A stretch of DNA of 64,000 nt from Neoroseomonas terrae (GCF_018129025.1 NZ_JAAEDI010000009.1:62001-126000), one strand, 5' to 3'. Shown: positions 41,156 through 50,725, counted from the stretch's first letter. Notes: a model not told the origin generated them from the sequence alone. Numbers and translations are program-made.

Positions 41156-43201
41156 TCACGCTTCCCACGGCCGCGCGCGGCGCGGACGGGTCAGGACGAG
41201 CGGCCCGGCCTCGGTGGCCAGCAGATTGGGATTGAGGAAGGGGTCCTCATCGAGCGCGCGTCCCCACAACTCCCGCATCAGCGACTGCTCGGCGCGGAAG
41301 CGCGCCAGTTTGGTCGCGTCGAGCGCCTCGTCGCCGCGCGTCGACAGTTCGCGATGCGTCAGGGTCGCATGCGGCGTCCAAACGACCCGCAGGCCGGCGG
41401 CGCGCACGCGCAGGCAGAGGTCGACATCGTTCCACGCGACGGCCAGCTTCTCCTGCATGCCACCGATCTGTTCGAACACCGAGCGGCGCATGGCCAGGCA
41501 GGCGCCCGTCACGGCCGAAAGGTCGCGCGTGCAGGCGAGTTGTCCGTCGTAGCCCGGATCGTCCGACCTTGCGTGGCGACCGACATGGGTCGCCGACCCA
41601 TTGGGCCCGAGCAGCAATCCGGCATGTTGAAGCCTGCCGTCCGGATAGAGCAGCTTGGCACCGACTGCTCCCACATCGGGGCGCATCGCGTGGGAGACCA
41701 TTTCCCGCAACCAATCAGGGTGCAGCGGCTCCACATCATTGTTCAGGAGCAGCAGCACCTCGCCGGTGGCGCGGGCGGCGGCGACATTGTTCATCGCCGC
41801 GAAGTTGAAGGGCTCGTGCCGGCGCAGGACCGAGGCGCGGGCTGTCGCCGCAAGCCGGTCGAGCAGCGTCAGGGCCTGCGGGTCGGTGCTGCCATTGTCG
41901 ACGATGATGAGTTCGAGCGACGGGTAATCCGTCGCCTCCAGCAGGCCGCGGATGCAGGCGGCAAGTAGCTCCGGCCGATCGCGGGTCAGGATCAGTGTGC
42001 TGACCAGCGGCGGCGGCTCCGGCAGGCGGAACCGCAGACGGGGCCACTCGCCCGGCTCGATCGAGACGAGGCCGGGGGCCTGCCGCGGCGGTGTCGTGGC
42101 GGGGGCCGGCCAATCGGTCGGCGGCGCGGACCGGTGGCAAAGAACGGCGGGGATATGCCCGACGCGGTCCACCCCGATCAGAGCCACCGCCTGCAAGGCG
42201 AGGTCATAGGCGGCGAAGGGCGCGGCGACCGGCCGCCGGACACGCCGCAGCAGGCTCGCGCGATACATCGCCAACTGGCCGATGGCATTGCCTACGAGCA
42301 GAAGATCTGCCGAGAGATCCGGCTTGAAGCGCGGAGCGCGGCGGTGGATCCCGCGGCCGACATCCTCGTCGCTGTAGACGAGTTCAAGTTCGGGGCTTGA
42401 CTGAAACGTCGCAACCACTTCCTGGAGTGCGGAGGGCGCGAGCGTGTCGCCCGGCTCGAGGAAACAGATCAGCGCCTCATCCGCAGCGGGAGGCGGCCAG
42501 GGCTGGCCGTCCGGCGACGGCGCTTTCAGGACCAGCCGCGGCTCGGCCGCCGCAGCGGCGGCCAGGGCCTGGGCGGCCCATGGTGACAGCGTCCTGGCGG
42601 CAAGGTGGAGTTGCCAATGGGGATAGCTCTGGCCCGACAGGCTTTCCACGCTCCGCAGCGCGCTTTCGATGCTCGTGTCGCTCGCGGTCATGACGATGAT
42701 TACGCCCGGTCCCGTCTGGGATGGCGGCGGAGCGATCCCGGCAGGTGCTGGCGTATCGTAGGTGGCAACCCACAGGTGATAGGCGGTATCGTCATCCGGC
42801 GGGCTGCCGGGTGCGAGGCCCGGCAGCAACGGCAGCGACGCGCGAAGCGGCGGCGAATCCGCAAGCATCGCGATGGCCTCCGCCTCGTCCGCGCCAAAGT
42901 CGATCGCCGCCTGAAGCAACCTCATCGCGGCAATGCGCTGGTCGCCGTCAAGTCCGGCGTTCGAAAGGCTGACCTCCAGGGAGATGTTCTTCGGCGCCGC
43001 TGACGGTTCCGCGCGTTGCGTGGACTCGGCAGTCGAGATGACATCGGCCGCAAGACTGCGCAATACTTCGCCCGCCTGCAGCCGCTCTACGCCCGACTGA
43101 AGTTCTGTCCTATTGGGGTCGCGTCCGAGGGCGACGCGATACAGCCGCACCAACCGCTCGCCATGCCGTCTGATCTCGGTGAGAGAGTTGAATGAAGCCA
43201 T
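41156..43201 (-). CDS. double-GT2 glycosyltransferase with DUF4214-like N-terminus
   Basis: 681 aa. Residues 14-55 (RLVRLYRVALGRDPNRTELQ) resemble the DUF4214 linker domain. A first GT2-like domain (about 165-375; VIIVMTASDTSIESALRSVE, LVYSDED at 274-280) is followed by a second, more canonical GT2 domain (about 398-650; STLILTRDRPELLAACIRGL, VDNGSTD at 434-440, LLNNDVEP, WNDVDLCLRVRAAG). The double-domain plan is common in O-antigen/EPS polymer transferases. No membrane helix. Lies upstream of and on the same strand as the GT4 gene. Confidence 0.88.
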   Translation of the reverse strand: MASFNSLTEIRRHGERLVRLYRVALGRDPNRTELQSGVERLQAGEVLRSLAADVISTAESTQRAEPSAAPKNISLEVSLSNAGLDGDQRIAAMRLLQAAIDFGADEAEAIAMLADSPPLRASLPLLPGLAPGSPPDDDTAYHLWVATYDTPAPAGIAPPPSQTGPGVIIVMTASDTSIESALRSVESLSGQSYPHWQLHLAARTLSPWAAQALAAAAAAEPRLVLKAPSPDGQPWPPPAADEALICFLEPGDTLAPSALQEVVATFQSSPELELVYSDEDVGRGIHRRAPRFKPDLSADLLLVGNAIGQLAMYRASLLRRVRRPVAAPFAAYDLALQAVALIGVDRVGHIPAVLCHRSAPPTDWPAPATTPPRQAPGLVSIEPGEWPRLRFRLPEPPPLVSTLILTRDRPELLAACIRGLLEATDYPSLELIIVDNGSTDPQALTLLDRLAATARASVLRRHEPFNFAAMNNVAAARATGEVLLLLNNDVEPLHPDWLREMVSHAMRPDVGAVGAKLLYPDGRLQHAGLLLGPNGSATHVGRHARSDDPGYDGQLACTRDLSAVTGACLAMRRSVFEQIGGMQEKLAVAWNDVDLCLRVRAAGLRVVWTPHATLTHRELSTRGDEALDATKLARFRAEQSLMRELWGRALDEDPFLNPNLLATEAGPLVLTRPRRARPWEA

Positions 43202-43498
43202 ATGATATTGCTATCGTCCTTCTTTGATGCTCGCAACCAGTCGGTTTTGTGTCTAACAGACGATTTTCGGTCCGCCGGTCGCCTCGTTGATTGTCCGGCG
43301 CGCTTTCGTTTCTGTGAGAGGCCTTGACCGGCAAACCTGATACGGGTTTTGATGTCTACTTCGGGAGATGAAGAATGTCGTCGATCCTGGTTCCGTTCCG
43401 TTACGCGTCGTTGGGGTGGTGACGACGTGCGGCAGTAATGGCCAAGCGAGACCGCCGTTTCGTGCATTCCCGATGAATTCAGCGAAACAGGCTGGCCA

Positions 43499-44659
43499 GT
43501 GAACCCATTGCACGCGCTCTGGCGCCGACTGCCGCGTCGTGCCCGACGAGAGGCCCTGTTTTCGACAATGGCGACCCTGGCGCCAAGCCCGGACCGCCCT
43601 GAGCCCGATGGCCACGGGTCGCTGACGGTCGCGGGCTATCTGAGCGCGTCGACGGGTCTCGGCGCCGCTGCGCGGCGTTTGAGCACGGGGCTGCGCAAGG
43701 CAGGGCTCGATCCCGACGAAGTGGATTTGACCAGCGCGCTCTGGCAAGGTCCTGCCTCGTCGGCGTCCAACGTCCAGGAAGGACCAGGCAGCATCATCGT
43801 CGCGGTCAATGGGCCGATGCTTCCTTGGGCGCTGCTGGTCCTGGGGCGACGACGGCTTCGCGGCAAGCGCATCATCGCGCACTGGAACTGGGAGCTTCCG
43901 GTGCTTCCGAGCGACTGGGATCGCGGCTTCCGCGCATGCCACGCCATTTGGGCGCCGAGCCATTTCGCCGGCGCGGCCTTTTCGCGTCCCGGTTCGCCCC
44001 CGGTCCGCATCTGTCCCCATTACGTCCCGCAACCGGACCCGGCCCCGCTTTCCCGCGCCGATTTCGGCTTGCCCGAGGATGCCTTCGTCGTGCTATCCGT
44101 ATTCGATGCGACCTCCTCGCTGGCCCGCAAGAATCCTCTTGCTGCGATTGAGGCGCATCGGGTGGCATTCGACGATCGCCCCGACCGTATCCTCGTCATC
44201 AAGACGCACAACACCCGAAGCGCAGGATCGGCGTGGCAACAGGTGCGTGAGGCGATATCGGGGCGCCCGAATATTCGACTGCTGACCGATGTCATCCCTC
44301 GTCGTGATCTGTGGGCTCTAATGCTGGCCAGTGATGTCCTAATTTCGTTACACCGCGCTGAAGGATTCGGATTCACGATCGCCGAAGCGATGGCCGTCGG
44401 CCGCGCAGTAATAGCGACCGGTTGGTCCGGCAATATGGATTTCATGCACGGGCCGGGTACCTACGCTGTGCCTTACAGTCTCGTTCCGACATATGATCCG
44501 CAGGAAACCTATGCGGTCGGCGGCGCTCACTGGGCTGAACCTGACGTCGGAACAGCGGCGTCGATCCTGAGGAGTCTGGCCCAGAAGCCGGCACACGTAC
44601 CGCAGGCTCGTTTCCCTGTGCCAGACTATCTAAATCTTCTGCGGTATTCTTCGGCTTGA
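43499..44659 (+). CDS. GT4-family glycosyltransferase (mannosyltransferase-like)
   Basis: 386 aa, GTG start at 43499 with only a weak ribosome site. N-terminal VAGYLSASTGLGAAARRLST is the GT4 glycine loop; C-terminal LISLHRAEGFGFTIAEAMAV, GRAVIATGWSGNMDFM (about 280-315) is the donor site with E-x7-E, a signature common in capsule/O-antigen GT4 enzymes. It is divergent from the double-GT2 gene with a 300-bp shared upstream region. Donor sugar not determined; GDP-mannose family sugars are available from the neighbouring genes. Confidence 0.88.
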   Translation: MNPLHALWRRLPRRARREALFSTMATLAPSPDRPEPDGHGSLTVAGYLSASTGLGAAARRLSTGLRKAGLDPDEVDLTSALWQGPASSASNVQEGPGSIIVAVNGPMLPWALLVLGRRRLRGKRIIAHWNWELPVLPSDWDRGFRACHAIWAPSHFAGAAFSRPGSPPVRICPHYVPQPDPAPLSRADFGLPEDAFVVLSVFDATSSLARKNPLAAIEAHRVAFDDRPDRILVIKTHNTRSAGSAWQQVREAISGRPNIRLLTDVIPRRDLWALMLASDVLISLHRAEGFGFTIAEAMAVGRAVIATGWSGNMDFMHGPGTYAVPYSLVPTYDPQETYAVGGAHWAEPDVGTAASILRSLAQKPAHVPQARFPVPDYLNLLRYSSA

Positions 44660-45261
44660 ACCCCATCCGGAAAGGGATTGCGTGGGTTGAATCAGTTGTG
44701 ATTCGCTGTCCTTACGGACGATTCGTGAGGATAGTCGGATGGCTTGGACGGCGGAGCAGCGACATGCGGCGGGCTGGCGCGGCTGCGATATCCCTTTCGG
44801 CTGACGAGCGCTTAATGGGCGCGGGTGGCGGGTCTTGACAATCGATGCGCGTGCGGGAGGGGTCGTGGCTTCCGATGTAGAGTCTGTCGGCGTGCGCTGC
44901 GAGATGGAGATCTCATTGGAAGGAGTATTGGCGCCTAAGCCCGCTGAGAGCGTCACCTGCTTGCGCTTGCGACGCTGGGCGCCACTCATTGGGGCGCGAA
45001 CCTTCGGGCCTCGCTCTGCCGCCAGCGCCTCCGTAGCGGGATCACCGCTCCAAGTCCGGCGCAGGATCAGAAACGCTTGATCGATCCACCACGCCTTTCG
45101 CTGGGCCATCGCGGTCGCCACGAACTTCGACTTGTGGTTCGGTTAGTGACGCTCGAGCCCAATCGCTCATTTGTGCCGCGACGTCTCGGGCGTGACGGCC
45201 GCGACAGCGTAAGCCTGGGCGGATGCGAGTTGTGCTCCAGTCTAAGCCGGATGCTCACGAG
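44660..45261. other. 600-bp stretch without a supported gene
   Basis: Only low-information frames on both strands. A short plus-strand start (MAWTAEQRHAAGWRG near 44739) vaguely recalls IS5-type transposase starts but stops at once. Probably degraded mobile DNA separating the transferases from the dehydratases. Confidence 0.4.
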
Positions 45262-46236
45262 ATGACGCGCGCGCTGATCACCGGGGTTACAGGCCAGGAC
45301 GGCGCCTATTTGGCGGCCTTGCTGCTCGGGAAGGGATATGAGGTCTACGGGCTGCTGCATCGGCATGGCGGTTCGGAGGCAGTGCAGGAGCGGCTCCGGC
45401 GGCTCAACTGCCCTGGGTCCGTCACCATGGTCGACGGCAACCTGATCGACCTGTCATCCCTGATCCGCCTGCTCGATCGCGTGAAGCCGGACGAGATCTA
45501 CAATCTTGCTGCCCAGTCCTTCGTGCGCATGTCGTGGGACCAGCCGCTGCTGACGACGCACGTGACAGCGATTGGCACGGCGAACGTGCTGGAGGCGGTG
45601 CGCATCGCCTCACCCAAGGCGCGGTATTTCCAGGCCAGCTCGTCGGAGATGTTCGGCCGCGCCCAGGGCGCGGCGCAGAGCGAGGCCGCGCATTTCCACC
45701 CGCGTAGCCCCTACGCCTCCGCCAAGGTCTTCGCGCATTGCCTGGTGCAGAATTATCGCGACGCCTTTGGCCTGTTCGGCTGCAACGGCATCATGTTCAA
45801 CCATGACAGCCCGCTGCGTGGCATCGAGTTCGTGCTGCGCAAGATTACCGACGGCGCGGCGCGCATCAGCCTGGGCCTCGCGACCGATCTGCCGATGGGC
45901 AACCTCGATGCGCGGCGGGACTTCGGCCATGCGCGCGACTACGTCCAGGCGATGTGGCTGATGTTGCAGCAGGACGCACCAGACGACTACGTGGTCGCGA
46001 CCGGACGCGCGGCATCGATCCGCGACCTGTGCCGCATCGCCTTCGCGCATGTCGGGCTGGACTTCGAGAAGCATGTCTGCGTCGATCCCGCTTTCCTCCG
46101 CCCCGCGGATGTGGACGTGACGGTCGGCGATCCAACGCATGCGAAGGACAAGCTCGGCTGGACGGCGGAAACCAGCCTGGAAGCCATGATCGCGGAGATG
46201 GTGGAGGCTGACTTGGCACGCTGCAGAGCGGGGTAG
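45262..46236 (+). CDS. GDP-mannose 4,6-dehydratase homologue (possible GDP-heptose dehydratase)
   Basis: 324 aa short-chain dehydrogenase. The NAD(P) loop is TGVTGQDGAYLAALLL; ASSSEMFG holds the Ser/Thr and the catalytic Y-x3-K is in SPYASAKV; NFRD-like NLDARRDFGHARDYVQAMWL is the GMD block. It is clearly diverged from the canonical gmd at 47492. Since the operon upstream makes GDP-D-manno-heptose, this copy could be a GDP-heptose 4,6-dehydratase (DmhA/WcbK type); alternatively a GDP-4-keto-6-deoxymannose-processing enzyme. ATG 45262 is preferred, with an alternative start at 45223. Confidence 0.85.
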   Translation: MTRALITGVTGQDGAYLAALLLGKGYEVYGLLHRHGGSEAVQERLRRLNCPGSVTMVDGNLIDLSSLIRLLDRVKPDEIYNLAAQSFVRMSWDQPLLTTHVTAIGTANVLEAVRIASPKARYFQASSSEMFGRAQGAAQSEAAHFHPRSPYASAKVFAHCLVQNYRDAFGLFGCNGIMFNHDSPLRGIEFVLRKITDGAARISLGLATDLPMGNLDARRDFGHARDYVQAMWLMLQQDAPDDYVVATGRAASIRDLCRIAFAHVGLDFEKHVCVDPAFLRPADVDVTVGDPTHAKDKLGWTAETSLEAMIAEMVEADLARCRAG

Positions 46237-46325
46237 CAGGCTTTAGGTGTTTGGTCCCGGCATTTGGTGGTTCGAATCTGCCGTGAACCTTTGCGGCTTT
46301 GCGGCCCATGATCGGCAGATCGTAG

Positions 46326-47190
46326 GGTGAGGCCCTTCAGGGTCTTAAGGCGCCTGGCGTAGTTGTAGGCATCGAGAAACAGCGCGAGGTGTCTGCGAAG
46401 CTCGTCGTGGCTGCCATAGTGGTAGCGCTGGATGGTGGCTTCCTTGAGCGTCCTGTTCATCCGCTCGACTTGGCCGTTCGTCCACGGTTGATAGGGCTTG
46501 GTCAGGCGGTGCTCGATGCGGTTCTGGGCACAGGCGAGTTCGAAGGAGTGAGCGCGGAAGATCTCGCCACGGTCCATCGCCTCACGGATGAGCGGTGCGG
46601 CGGAGGCGGAGTTGCCGGGCGTGGTGAAGTTCTGGCCGTTGTCGGTGAGCACGGTGTGCACGCGGTAAGGCACGGCCTGCCGTAGCGCGCGGGGGAAGTC
46701 AGAGGCGATGCGCGTGGTGGCGCGCTGGTGCAATTGGGCAAAGGCGAACTTCGACGAGCGGTCGATGGCGACGAAAAGGTGGAGCTTGCCGTGCTCGGTC
46801 CTGACCTCTGCGATGTCGATGTGGAGGTAGCCGATCGGGTAGGACTTGAAGCGCCTGCGAACTGGGCTTGTCGCCATCGGTGTCAGGGAGGCGTGAGATG
46901 CCGTGGCGCTGGAGGCAGCGATGCAGCGCCGAGCGCGTCAGATGCGGGATGGTGAGCTGGAGGGTATAGAGGCAGTCGTCGAGCGGCAGCAGGGTATGAC
47001 GGCGGAAGGCGACGACGATGACCTCCTCCTCGGTCGACGGGGTAGTGGAGCGTGGCTCAGTCGGCCCGGTCCGCCGATCGGCAACACCGCTCGCGCCCGC
47101 CACTTCGCGATGGTCTTGGGGTTGACGCCGTGGCGGCGGCCCAGGGCCTCACGCTCTCTGGACTATGCTGGATTGCGCGACGGACCGCCT
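46326..47190 (-). mobile_element. IS481-family transposase remnant, frameshifted
   Basis: Leftward pieces of one transposase: RAIQHSPESVRALGRRHGVN-PKTIAKWRA (helix-turn-helix, about 47090-47190), then RTGPTEPRSTTPSTEEEVIV and CLQRHGISRLPDTDGDKP, then after a frame change near 46880 RRRFKSYPIGYLHIDIAEVR, VLTDNGQNF, PWTNGQVERMNRTLKEATIQ (DDE integrase core) to RRLKTLKGLT at 46326. At least two frameshifts; the last residues are missing. The element is dead. Confidence 0.88.
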
Positions 47191-47194
47191 CGGC

Positions 47195-47382
47195 CATGTC
47201 GGGCTGGACTACGACCGCCACATCATCGTCGATCCCGCCTTCCTACACCCTGCCGACCTGGATGTGACGGCGGGCGATGCGTCGCGGGCGCGTTCAACCT
47301 CGGCTGGTCGCCAGAGACCGACCTCGAAGCGATGATCGCGGCGATGGTCGAGGCCGATCTCGCGCGGCGGCGCGGTAGATAG
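47195..47382 (+). pseudogene. 3' fragment of another GMD-type dehydratase
   Basis: The frame from 47195 reads HVGLDYDRHIIVDPAFLHPA and DLDVTAGDASRAR, then after a frameshift LGWSPETDLEAMIAAMVEAD to the stop at 47382. It aligns with the last 60 residues of the intact 45262-46236 protein (HVGLDFEKHVCVDPAFLRPA, LGWTAETSLEAMIAEMVEAD) but is diverged. The rest of this copy is gone and the IS481 remnant begins right at its broken 5' edge. Confidence 0.85.
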
Positions 47383-47491
47383 CTTTGATCTCAAAAAAAG
47401 CAGATTGAATAAGCCTGCTGGCGGGTCAAAGTCCGCACACAGACGGTTTAATATTGATACCGCGTAAGCGGCTCGCAACGGGAGGAATAGG

Positions 47492-48583
47492 ATGTCAGAT
47501 CACCGTAAGGTCGCCCTCGTCACCGGCATTACCGGCCAGGACGGCTCCTACCTCGCCGAGCTGCTGCTGGCGAAGGGGTACGAGGTGCATGGCATAAAGC
47601 GCCGCTCCTCCTCCTTCAACACCGGCCGGATCGACCACCTATACCATGACCGGCACGTCCCGGGTGCGTCCTTCCGCCTGCATCACGGCGACCTCACCGA
47701 CGCGACCAACCTGATCCGCATCATGGGCCAGGTGCAACCGACTGAGATCTACAACCTCGGAGCGCAGTCGCACGTCGCTGTGTCCTTCGAGACGCCGGAA
47801 TACACGGCGAATTCGGATGCGCTCGGCACGCTGCGCATGCTTGAGGCGATCCGCATCCTCGGCATGGGGAAGACGGCGCGCTTCTACCAGGCCTCGACCT
47901 CGGAGCTGTATGGCAAGGTGCAGGCCGTGCCGCAGGACGAAACCACGCCCTTCTACCCGCGCAGCCCCTATGCCGCGGCGAAGCTTTATGGCTACTGGAT
48001 CGTAGTTAACTACCGCGAGGCCTACGGCATCCACGCCTCCAACGGCATCCTGTTCAACCATGAGAGCCCGCGCCGCGGCGAGACCTTCGTCACCCGCAAG
48101 ATCACGCGCGCGGTGGCAGCGATCAGTCTCGGACAGCAGGATTGCCTCTACCTTGGCAACCTCGATGCGCGGCGCGACTGGGGCCATGCGCGGGATTTTG
48201 TGGACGGCATGTGGCGCATCCTCCAGCAGGAGCAGGGCGATGATTATGTGCTCGCCACCGGCGAGACTTACACGGTGCGCCACTTCTGTGAACTCGCCTT
48301 CGCGGAGGTCGGCATAACCATCGACTGGCGCGGAGAAGGCGTGAGCGAGACCGGCACCGGCAAGGAGGCCAGGAAGGTTGTCGTGCGGGTCGACCCTGCT
48401 TATTTCCGCCCTACCGAGGTCGATTTGCTGATCGGCAATGCCGCCAAGGCGAAGCGAGTGCTCGACTGGTCGCACACCGTCAAGCTCCCCGAACTGGCAT
48501 CAGAGATGGTCGCGGCCGACATTGCGGAGCTAAGGACCACGGCTGATTCATCGCACCGCATCTGCCAGCGGCGACAAGCGTGA
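47492..48583 (+). CDS. gmd: GDP-mannose 4,6-dehydratase
   Basis: 363 aa, full-length. [20 protein letters not shown] (NADP loop), [18 protein letters not shown] (family block), [11 protein letters not shown], then [20 protein letters not shown] with the catalytic Tyr/Lys, and [20 protein letters not shown]. Converts GDP-D-mannose to GDP-4-keto-6-deoxy-D-mannose, precursor of GDP-rhamnose, GDP-fucose or perosamine. GGGAGG lies 9 bp before the ATG. No reductase (rmd, fcl) or transaminase (per) lies next to it in the window. Confidence 0.94.
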   Translation: MSDHRKVALVTGITGQDGSYLAELLLAKGYEVHGIKRRSSSFNTGRIDHLYHDRHVPGASFRLHHGDLTDATNLIRIMGQVQPTEIYNLGAQSHVAVSFETPEYTANSDALGTLRMLEAIRILGMGKTARFYQASTSELYGKVQAVPQDETTPFYPRSPYAAAKLYGYWIVVNYREAYGIHASNGILFNHESPRRGETFVTRKITRAVAAISLGQQDCLYLGNLDARRDWGHARDFVDGMWRILQQEQGDDYVLATGETYTVRHFCELAFAEVGITIDWRGEGVSETGTGKEARKVVVRVDPAYFRPTEVDLLIGNAAKAKRVLDWSHTVKLPELASEMVAADIAELRTTADSSHRICQRRQA

Positions 48584-48734
48584 AGGACCGCCGAAGGCGG
48601 CCGTTCGCGCGGCTCAGGCTCAGGCAAGACGATCGAGGGACGCAAGCGCCAAACCGTCGGCATCGCCACCAATCTCCGCTGCTGACGTCCGCCCCAGCAG
48701 CCGTTGTGAACCGCTCGGGGATTGTCGGAAATTC

Positions 48735-48880
48735 CAACAACAAGGTTTCGCCGGAGGTTCGTGAGCGAGCCGCACGGATAGTGCTGGGGCAACGAGCGTC
48801 TCGGTTGCCGTTAAGGTCGGTTGCACCGTAAGCGAGGCGACGCGGCCGACGACGATCCGCCACCACGAACATAAGCAAAG
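48735..48880 (+). mobile_element. IS3-family orfA remnant
   Basis: NNKVSPEVRERAARIVLGQR followed, after a frameshift, by SVAVKVGCTVSEATR. This is the helix-turn-helix start of IS3-type OrfA proteins. Only about 45 codons remain. The rest of the 48584-49021 interval shows no gene. Confidence 0.65.
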
Positions 48881-48983
48881 ATCCGTGGGACGGATGCCCC
48901 GCGTTGACCATCCATCGCCTAATGAAAGGTGACCAAGTTCACCGTCGCTCGCTCGTATGAGCTAAGATCTCCCCTACAATCCA

Positions 48984-49005
48984 GTTCGGTATAAAGGAGT
49001 ATGAG
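48984..49005 (-). repeat. 22-nt near-repeat, right copy (inverted partner at 10551)
   Basis: GTTCGGTATAAAGGAGTATG plus AG is the reverse complement of the 10551-10572 sequence at 18 of 22 positions. It lies after the IS3 remnant and before core-like DNA, so it may mark the right edge of the accessory block. Confidence 0.5.
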
Positions 49006-49021
49006 CCTCCGAACCACCCCG

Positions 49022-49213
49022 CCAGGTGCTTGGAGCACCTGGACCGCAATCTCCTTGTGCCGGGCATCCCTGCCTCATTGACCCCTCCAGGCGCGCGCGG
49101 TGCACAAGGCGGGTTCGGGCATCATTCCGGCAGCGGCGCCCAACGCCAAGTGAAGGTTTGCAAAGGCCCTTCGGCCTTTGCTGGGGCGGCTTGGAGGGGC
49201 AAAGCCCCTCCAA
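49022..49213. repeat. three-hairpin intergenic cassette, copy 1
   Basis: Perfect hairpins at 49022-49042 (CCAGGTGCT/AGCACCTGG), 49160-49181 (GCAAAGGCC, loop CTTC, GGCCTTTGC) and 49191-49213 (TTGGAGGGGC/GCCCCTCCAA). The same three, at nearly the same spacing, occur at 55257-55453. It lies 157 bp upstream of the enoyl-CoA hydratase gene. Confidence 0.65.
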
Positions 49214-49369
49214 TCTCGATCGCTGAAGGATCAAGATCGTCCGAAGGGTCCCGGCCGCCCCGGCAACCCAACAGCCCCGAACCCCGGCGATGCCTCTCGC
49301 GTCCGGCCCGTGCGGTTGCTGCCCCCGTCGCGGCTTCCTACTCTCGCCGCCCAGAGAGGAAATGACGCC

Positions 49370-50176
49370 ATGAACGACACGGCACCCCCGCCCGCCGCGG
49401 AGCCCACCACCCGCGCCGCCCTCGCCGACGGCGTCCTGGAGCTGACGCTGAGCAACCCGCGCCGCCGCAACGCCCTCGCGGCCCCGCTGCGGGAGGCGCT
49501 GATCCGCCATCTCGAGGAAGGCCTCGCCGACCCCGCCTGCCGGGTCATCATCCTCACCGGAGAGGGCGGCCATTTCTGCGCCGGCGGGGACATCTCGGCC
49601 ATGGGCCAGCAGACGGCGTTGCAGAGTCGCGCCCGCATGATGCGCGTCAGCCACCGCATGCTCCGCCTGCTGATTGAGGGCGAGAAGCCCGTCATCGCCG
49701 CGGTCGAAGGCCATGCGGCGGGTGCCGGCATGTCGATCGCCTCGGCCTGTGACATCGTCGTCGCCTCGCGCGCGGCCGTCTTCACCTGTTCGTTCAACAA
49801 GGTGGGGCTGGTGCCTGACCTCGGCGCGGCCTGGACGCTGCCGCGGCGCATCGGCCTCGGCCCGACGAAGGTGATGATGTTCCGGGGCAAGCCCGTGCCG
49901 GCGGAGAAAGCAGCCCGCCTCGGCCTGGTCGACGCCCTGGCCGAGCCCGGCGCCGCCCTGGACGACGCGCGCATCCTGGCGCGCGAGATCGCCGCGACCG
50001 CGCCGCTGTCGAACGGCATGGCGAAGCAACTGGTGAACCGCGGCCTGACCGCGCCGCTGTCCGAGTTCCTGAAGGCCGAGGCCGACGCCCAGGGCCTGCT
50101 CTACCAGAGCGAGGACCATCGCGAGGGCCGCGACGCCTTCATGGCCAAGCGCGCCCCATCCTTCACCGGGCGATAA
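49370..50176 (+). CDS. enoyl-CoA hydratase/isomerase family protein
   Basis: 268 aa crotonase-fold enzyme. LTLSNPRRRNALAAPLREAL (about 24-43), FCAGGDISAMG (the oxyanion-hole block, about 64-74) and EGHAAGAGMSIASACDIVVA (about 107-126) identify the family, which hydrates or isomerises acyl-CoA in fatty-acid or aromatic degradation. AGAGGA lies 9 bp before ATG 49370. No acyl-CoA pathway neighbours, so the substrate is open. Preceded by the three-hairpin cassette. Confidence 0.9.
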   Translation: MNDTAPPPAAEPTTRAALADGVLELTLSNPRRRNALAAPLREALIRHLEEGLADPACRVIILTGEGGHFCAGGDISAMGQQTALQSRARMMRVSHRMLRLLIEGEKPVIAAVEGHAAGAGMSIASACDIVVASRAAVFTCSFNKVGLVPDLGAAWTLPRRIGLGPTKVMMFRGKPVPAEKAARLGLVDALAEPGAALDDARILAREIAATAPLSNGMAKQLVNRGLTAPLSEFLKAEADAQGLLYQSEDHREGRDAFMAKRAPSFTGR

Positions 50177-50725
50177 CTACCGCCCGGCGAAGGCCACGAA
50201 GCCCGCCAGGTAGTCACGGAGTTGCTTTTCCACCCCCGCATCGGTCAGCGCGCCGGAGGCATCGAACACCCCGCCGGCGCGCGAGACCATCAGCCGCCCG
50301 CCGGTCCACAGCTCGCAGCCGAGCGTGCGCAGCACCGGCAGCCAGGCGTTCTGCGACAGGATGGTGCCGAAGCCGCCCGGCGAGGCGCCGATCAATGCGA
50401 CCTTGCGCCCGGCGAAGACGCGCGCCGCATCGGCCGGCGGCCGCGACATCCAGTCGATCGCGTTCTTGAACGGGCCGGGCATGGAGTTGTTGTACTCCGG
50501 CGTCACCAGCAGCAGCGCATCCGCCGCCGCGACCTTGTCCTTCAGCGCGGCGACGGCCGGCGGAATGCCCTCGGCTGCCTCGACATCGCCATCGTAGAGC
50601 GGGATGCCGTGAATGGTTTCGACGCCGAGTTCCGCGCCATCCGGCATCAGCCCCGCAGCGGCACGGAGCAGTGCGGTGTTGAACGAACTGCGGCGCAAGC
50701 TGCCCGACAGGCCGATGATCTTCAT
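50177..50725 (-). CDS. NADPH-dependent FMN reductase
   Basis: 182 aa flavodoxin-like fold. MKIIGLSGSLRRSSFNTALL (residues 1-20, phosphate loop GSLRRSSFN) and LLVTPEYNNSMPGPFKNAID (about 70-90) are the ArsH/ChrR/YieF-type NADPH:FMN/quinone reductase motifs. ATG 50725 is chosen over an upstream ATG at 50764 because the fold begins here. Likely protects against quinones or reduces chromate. It ends exactly where the hydratase gene ends (convergent). Confidence 0.88.
   Translation of the reverse strand: MKIIGLSGSLRRSSFNTALLRAAAGLMPDGAELGVETIHGIPLYDGDVEAAEGIPPAVAALKDKVAAADALLLVTPEYNNSMPGPFKNAIDWMSRPPADAARVFAGRKVALIGASPGGFGTILSQNAWLPVLRTLGCELWTGGRLMVSRAGGVFDASGALTDAGVEKQLRDYLAGFVAFAGR

Noticed and set aside
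46255-46300. GGTTCGAATCTGCC, resembling a tRNA T-arm after the dehydratase
   Set aside because: The rest of a cloverleaf (acceptor, anticodon arm) cannot be built; likely chance.
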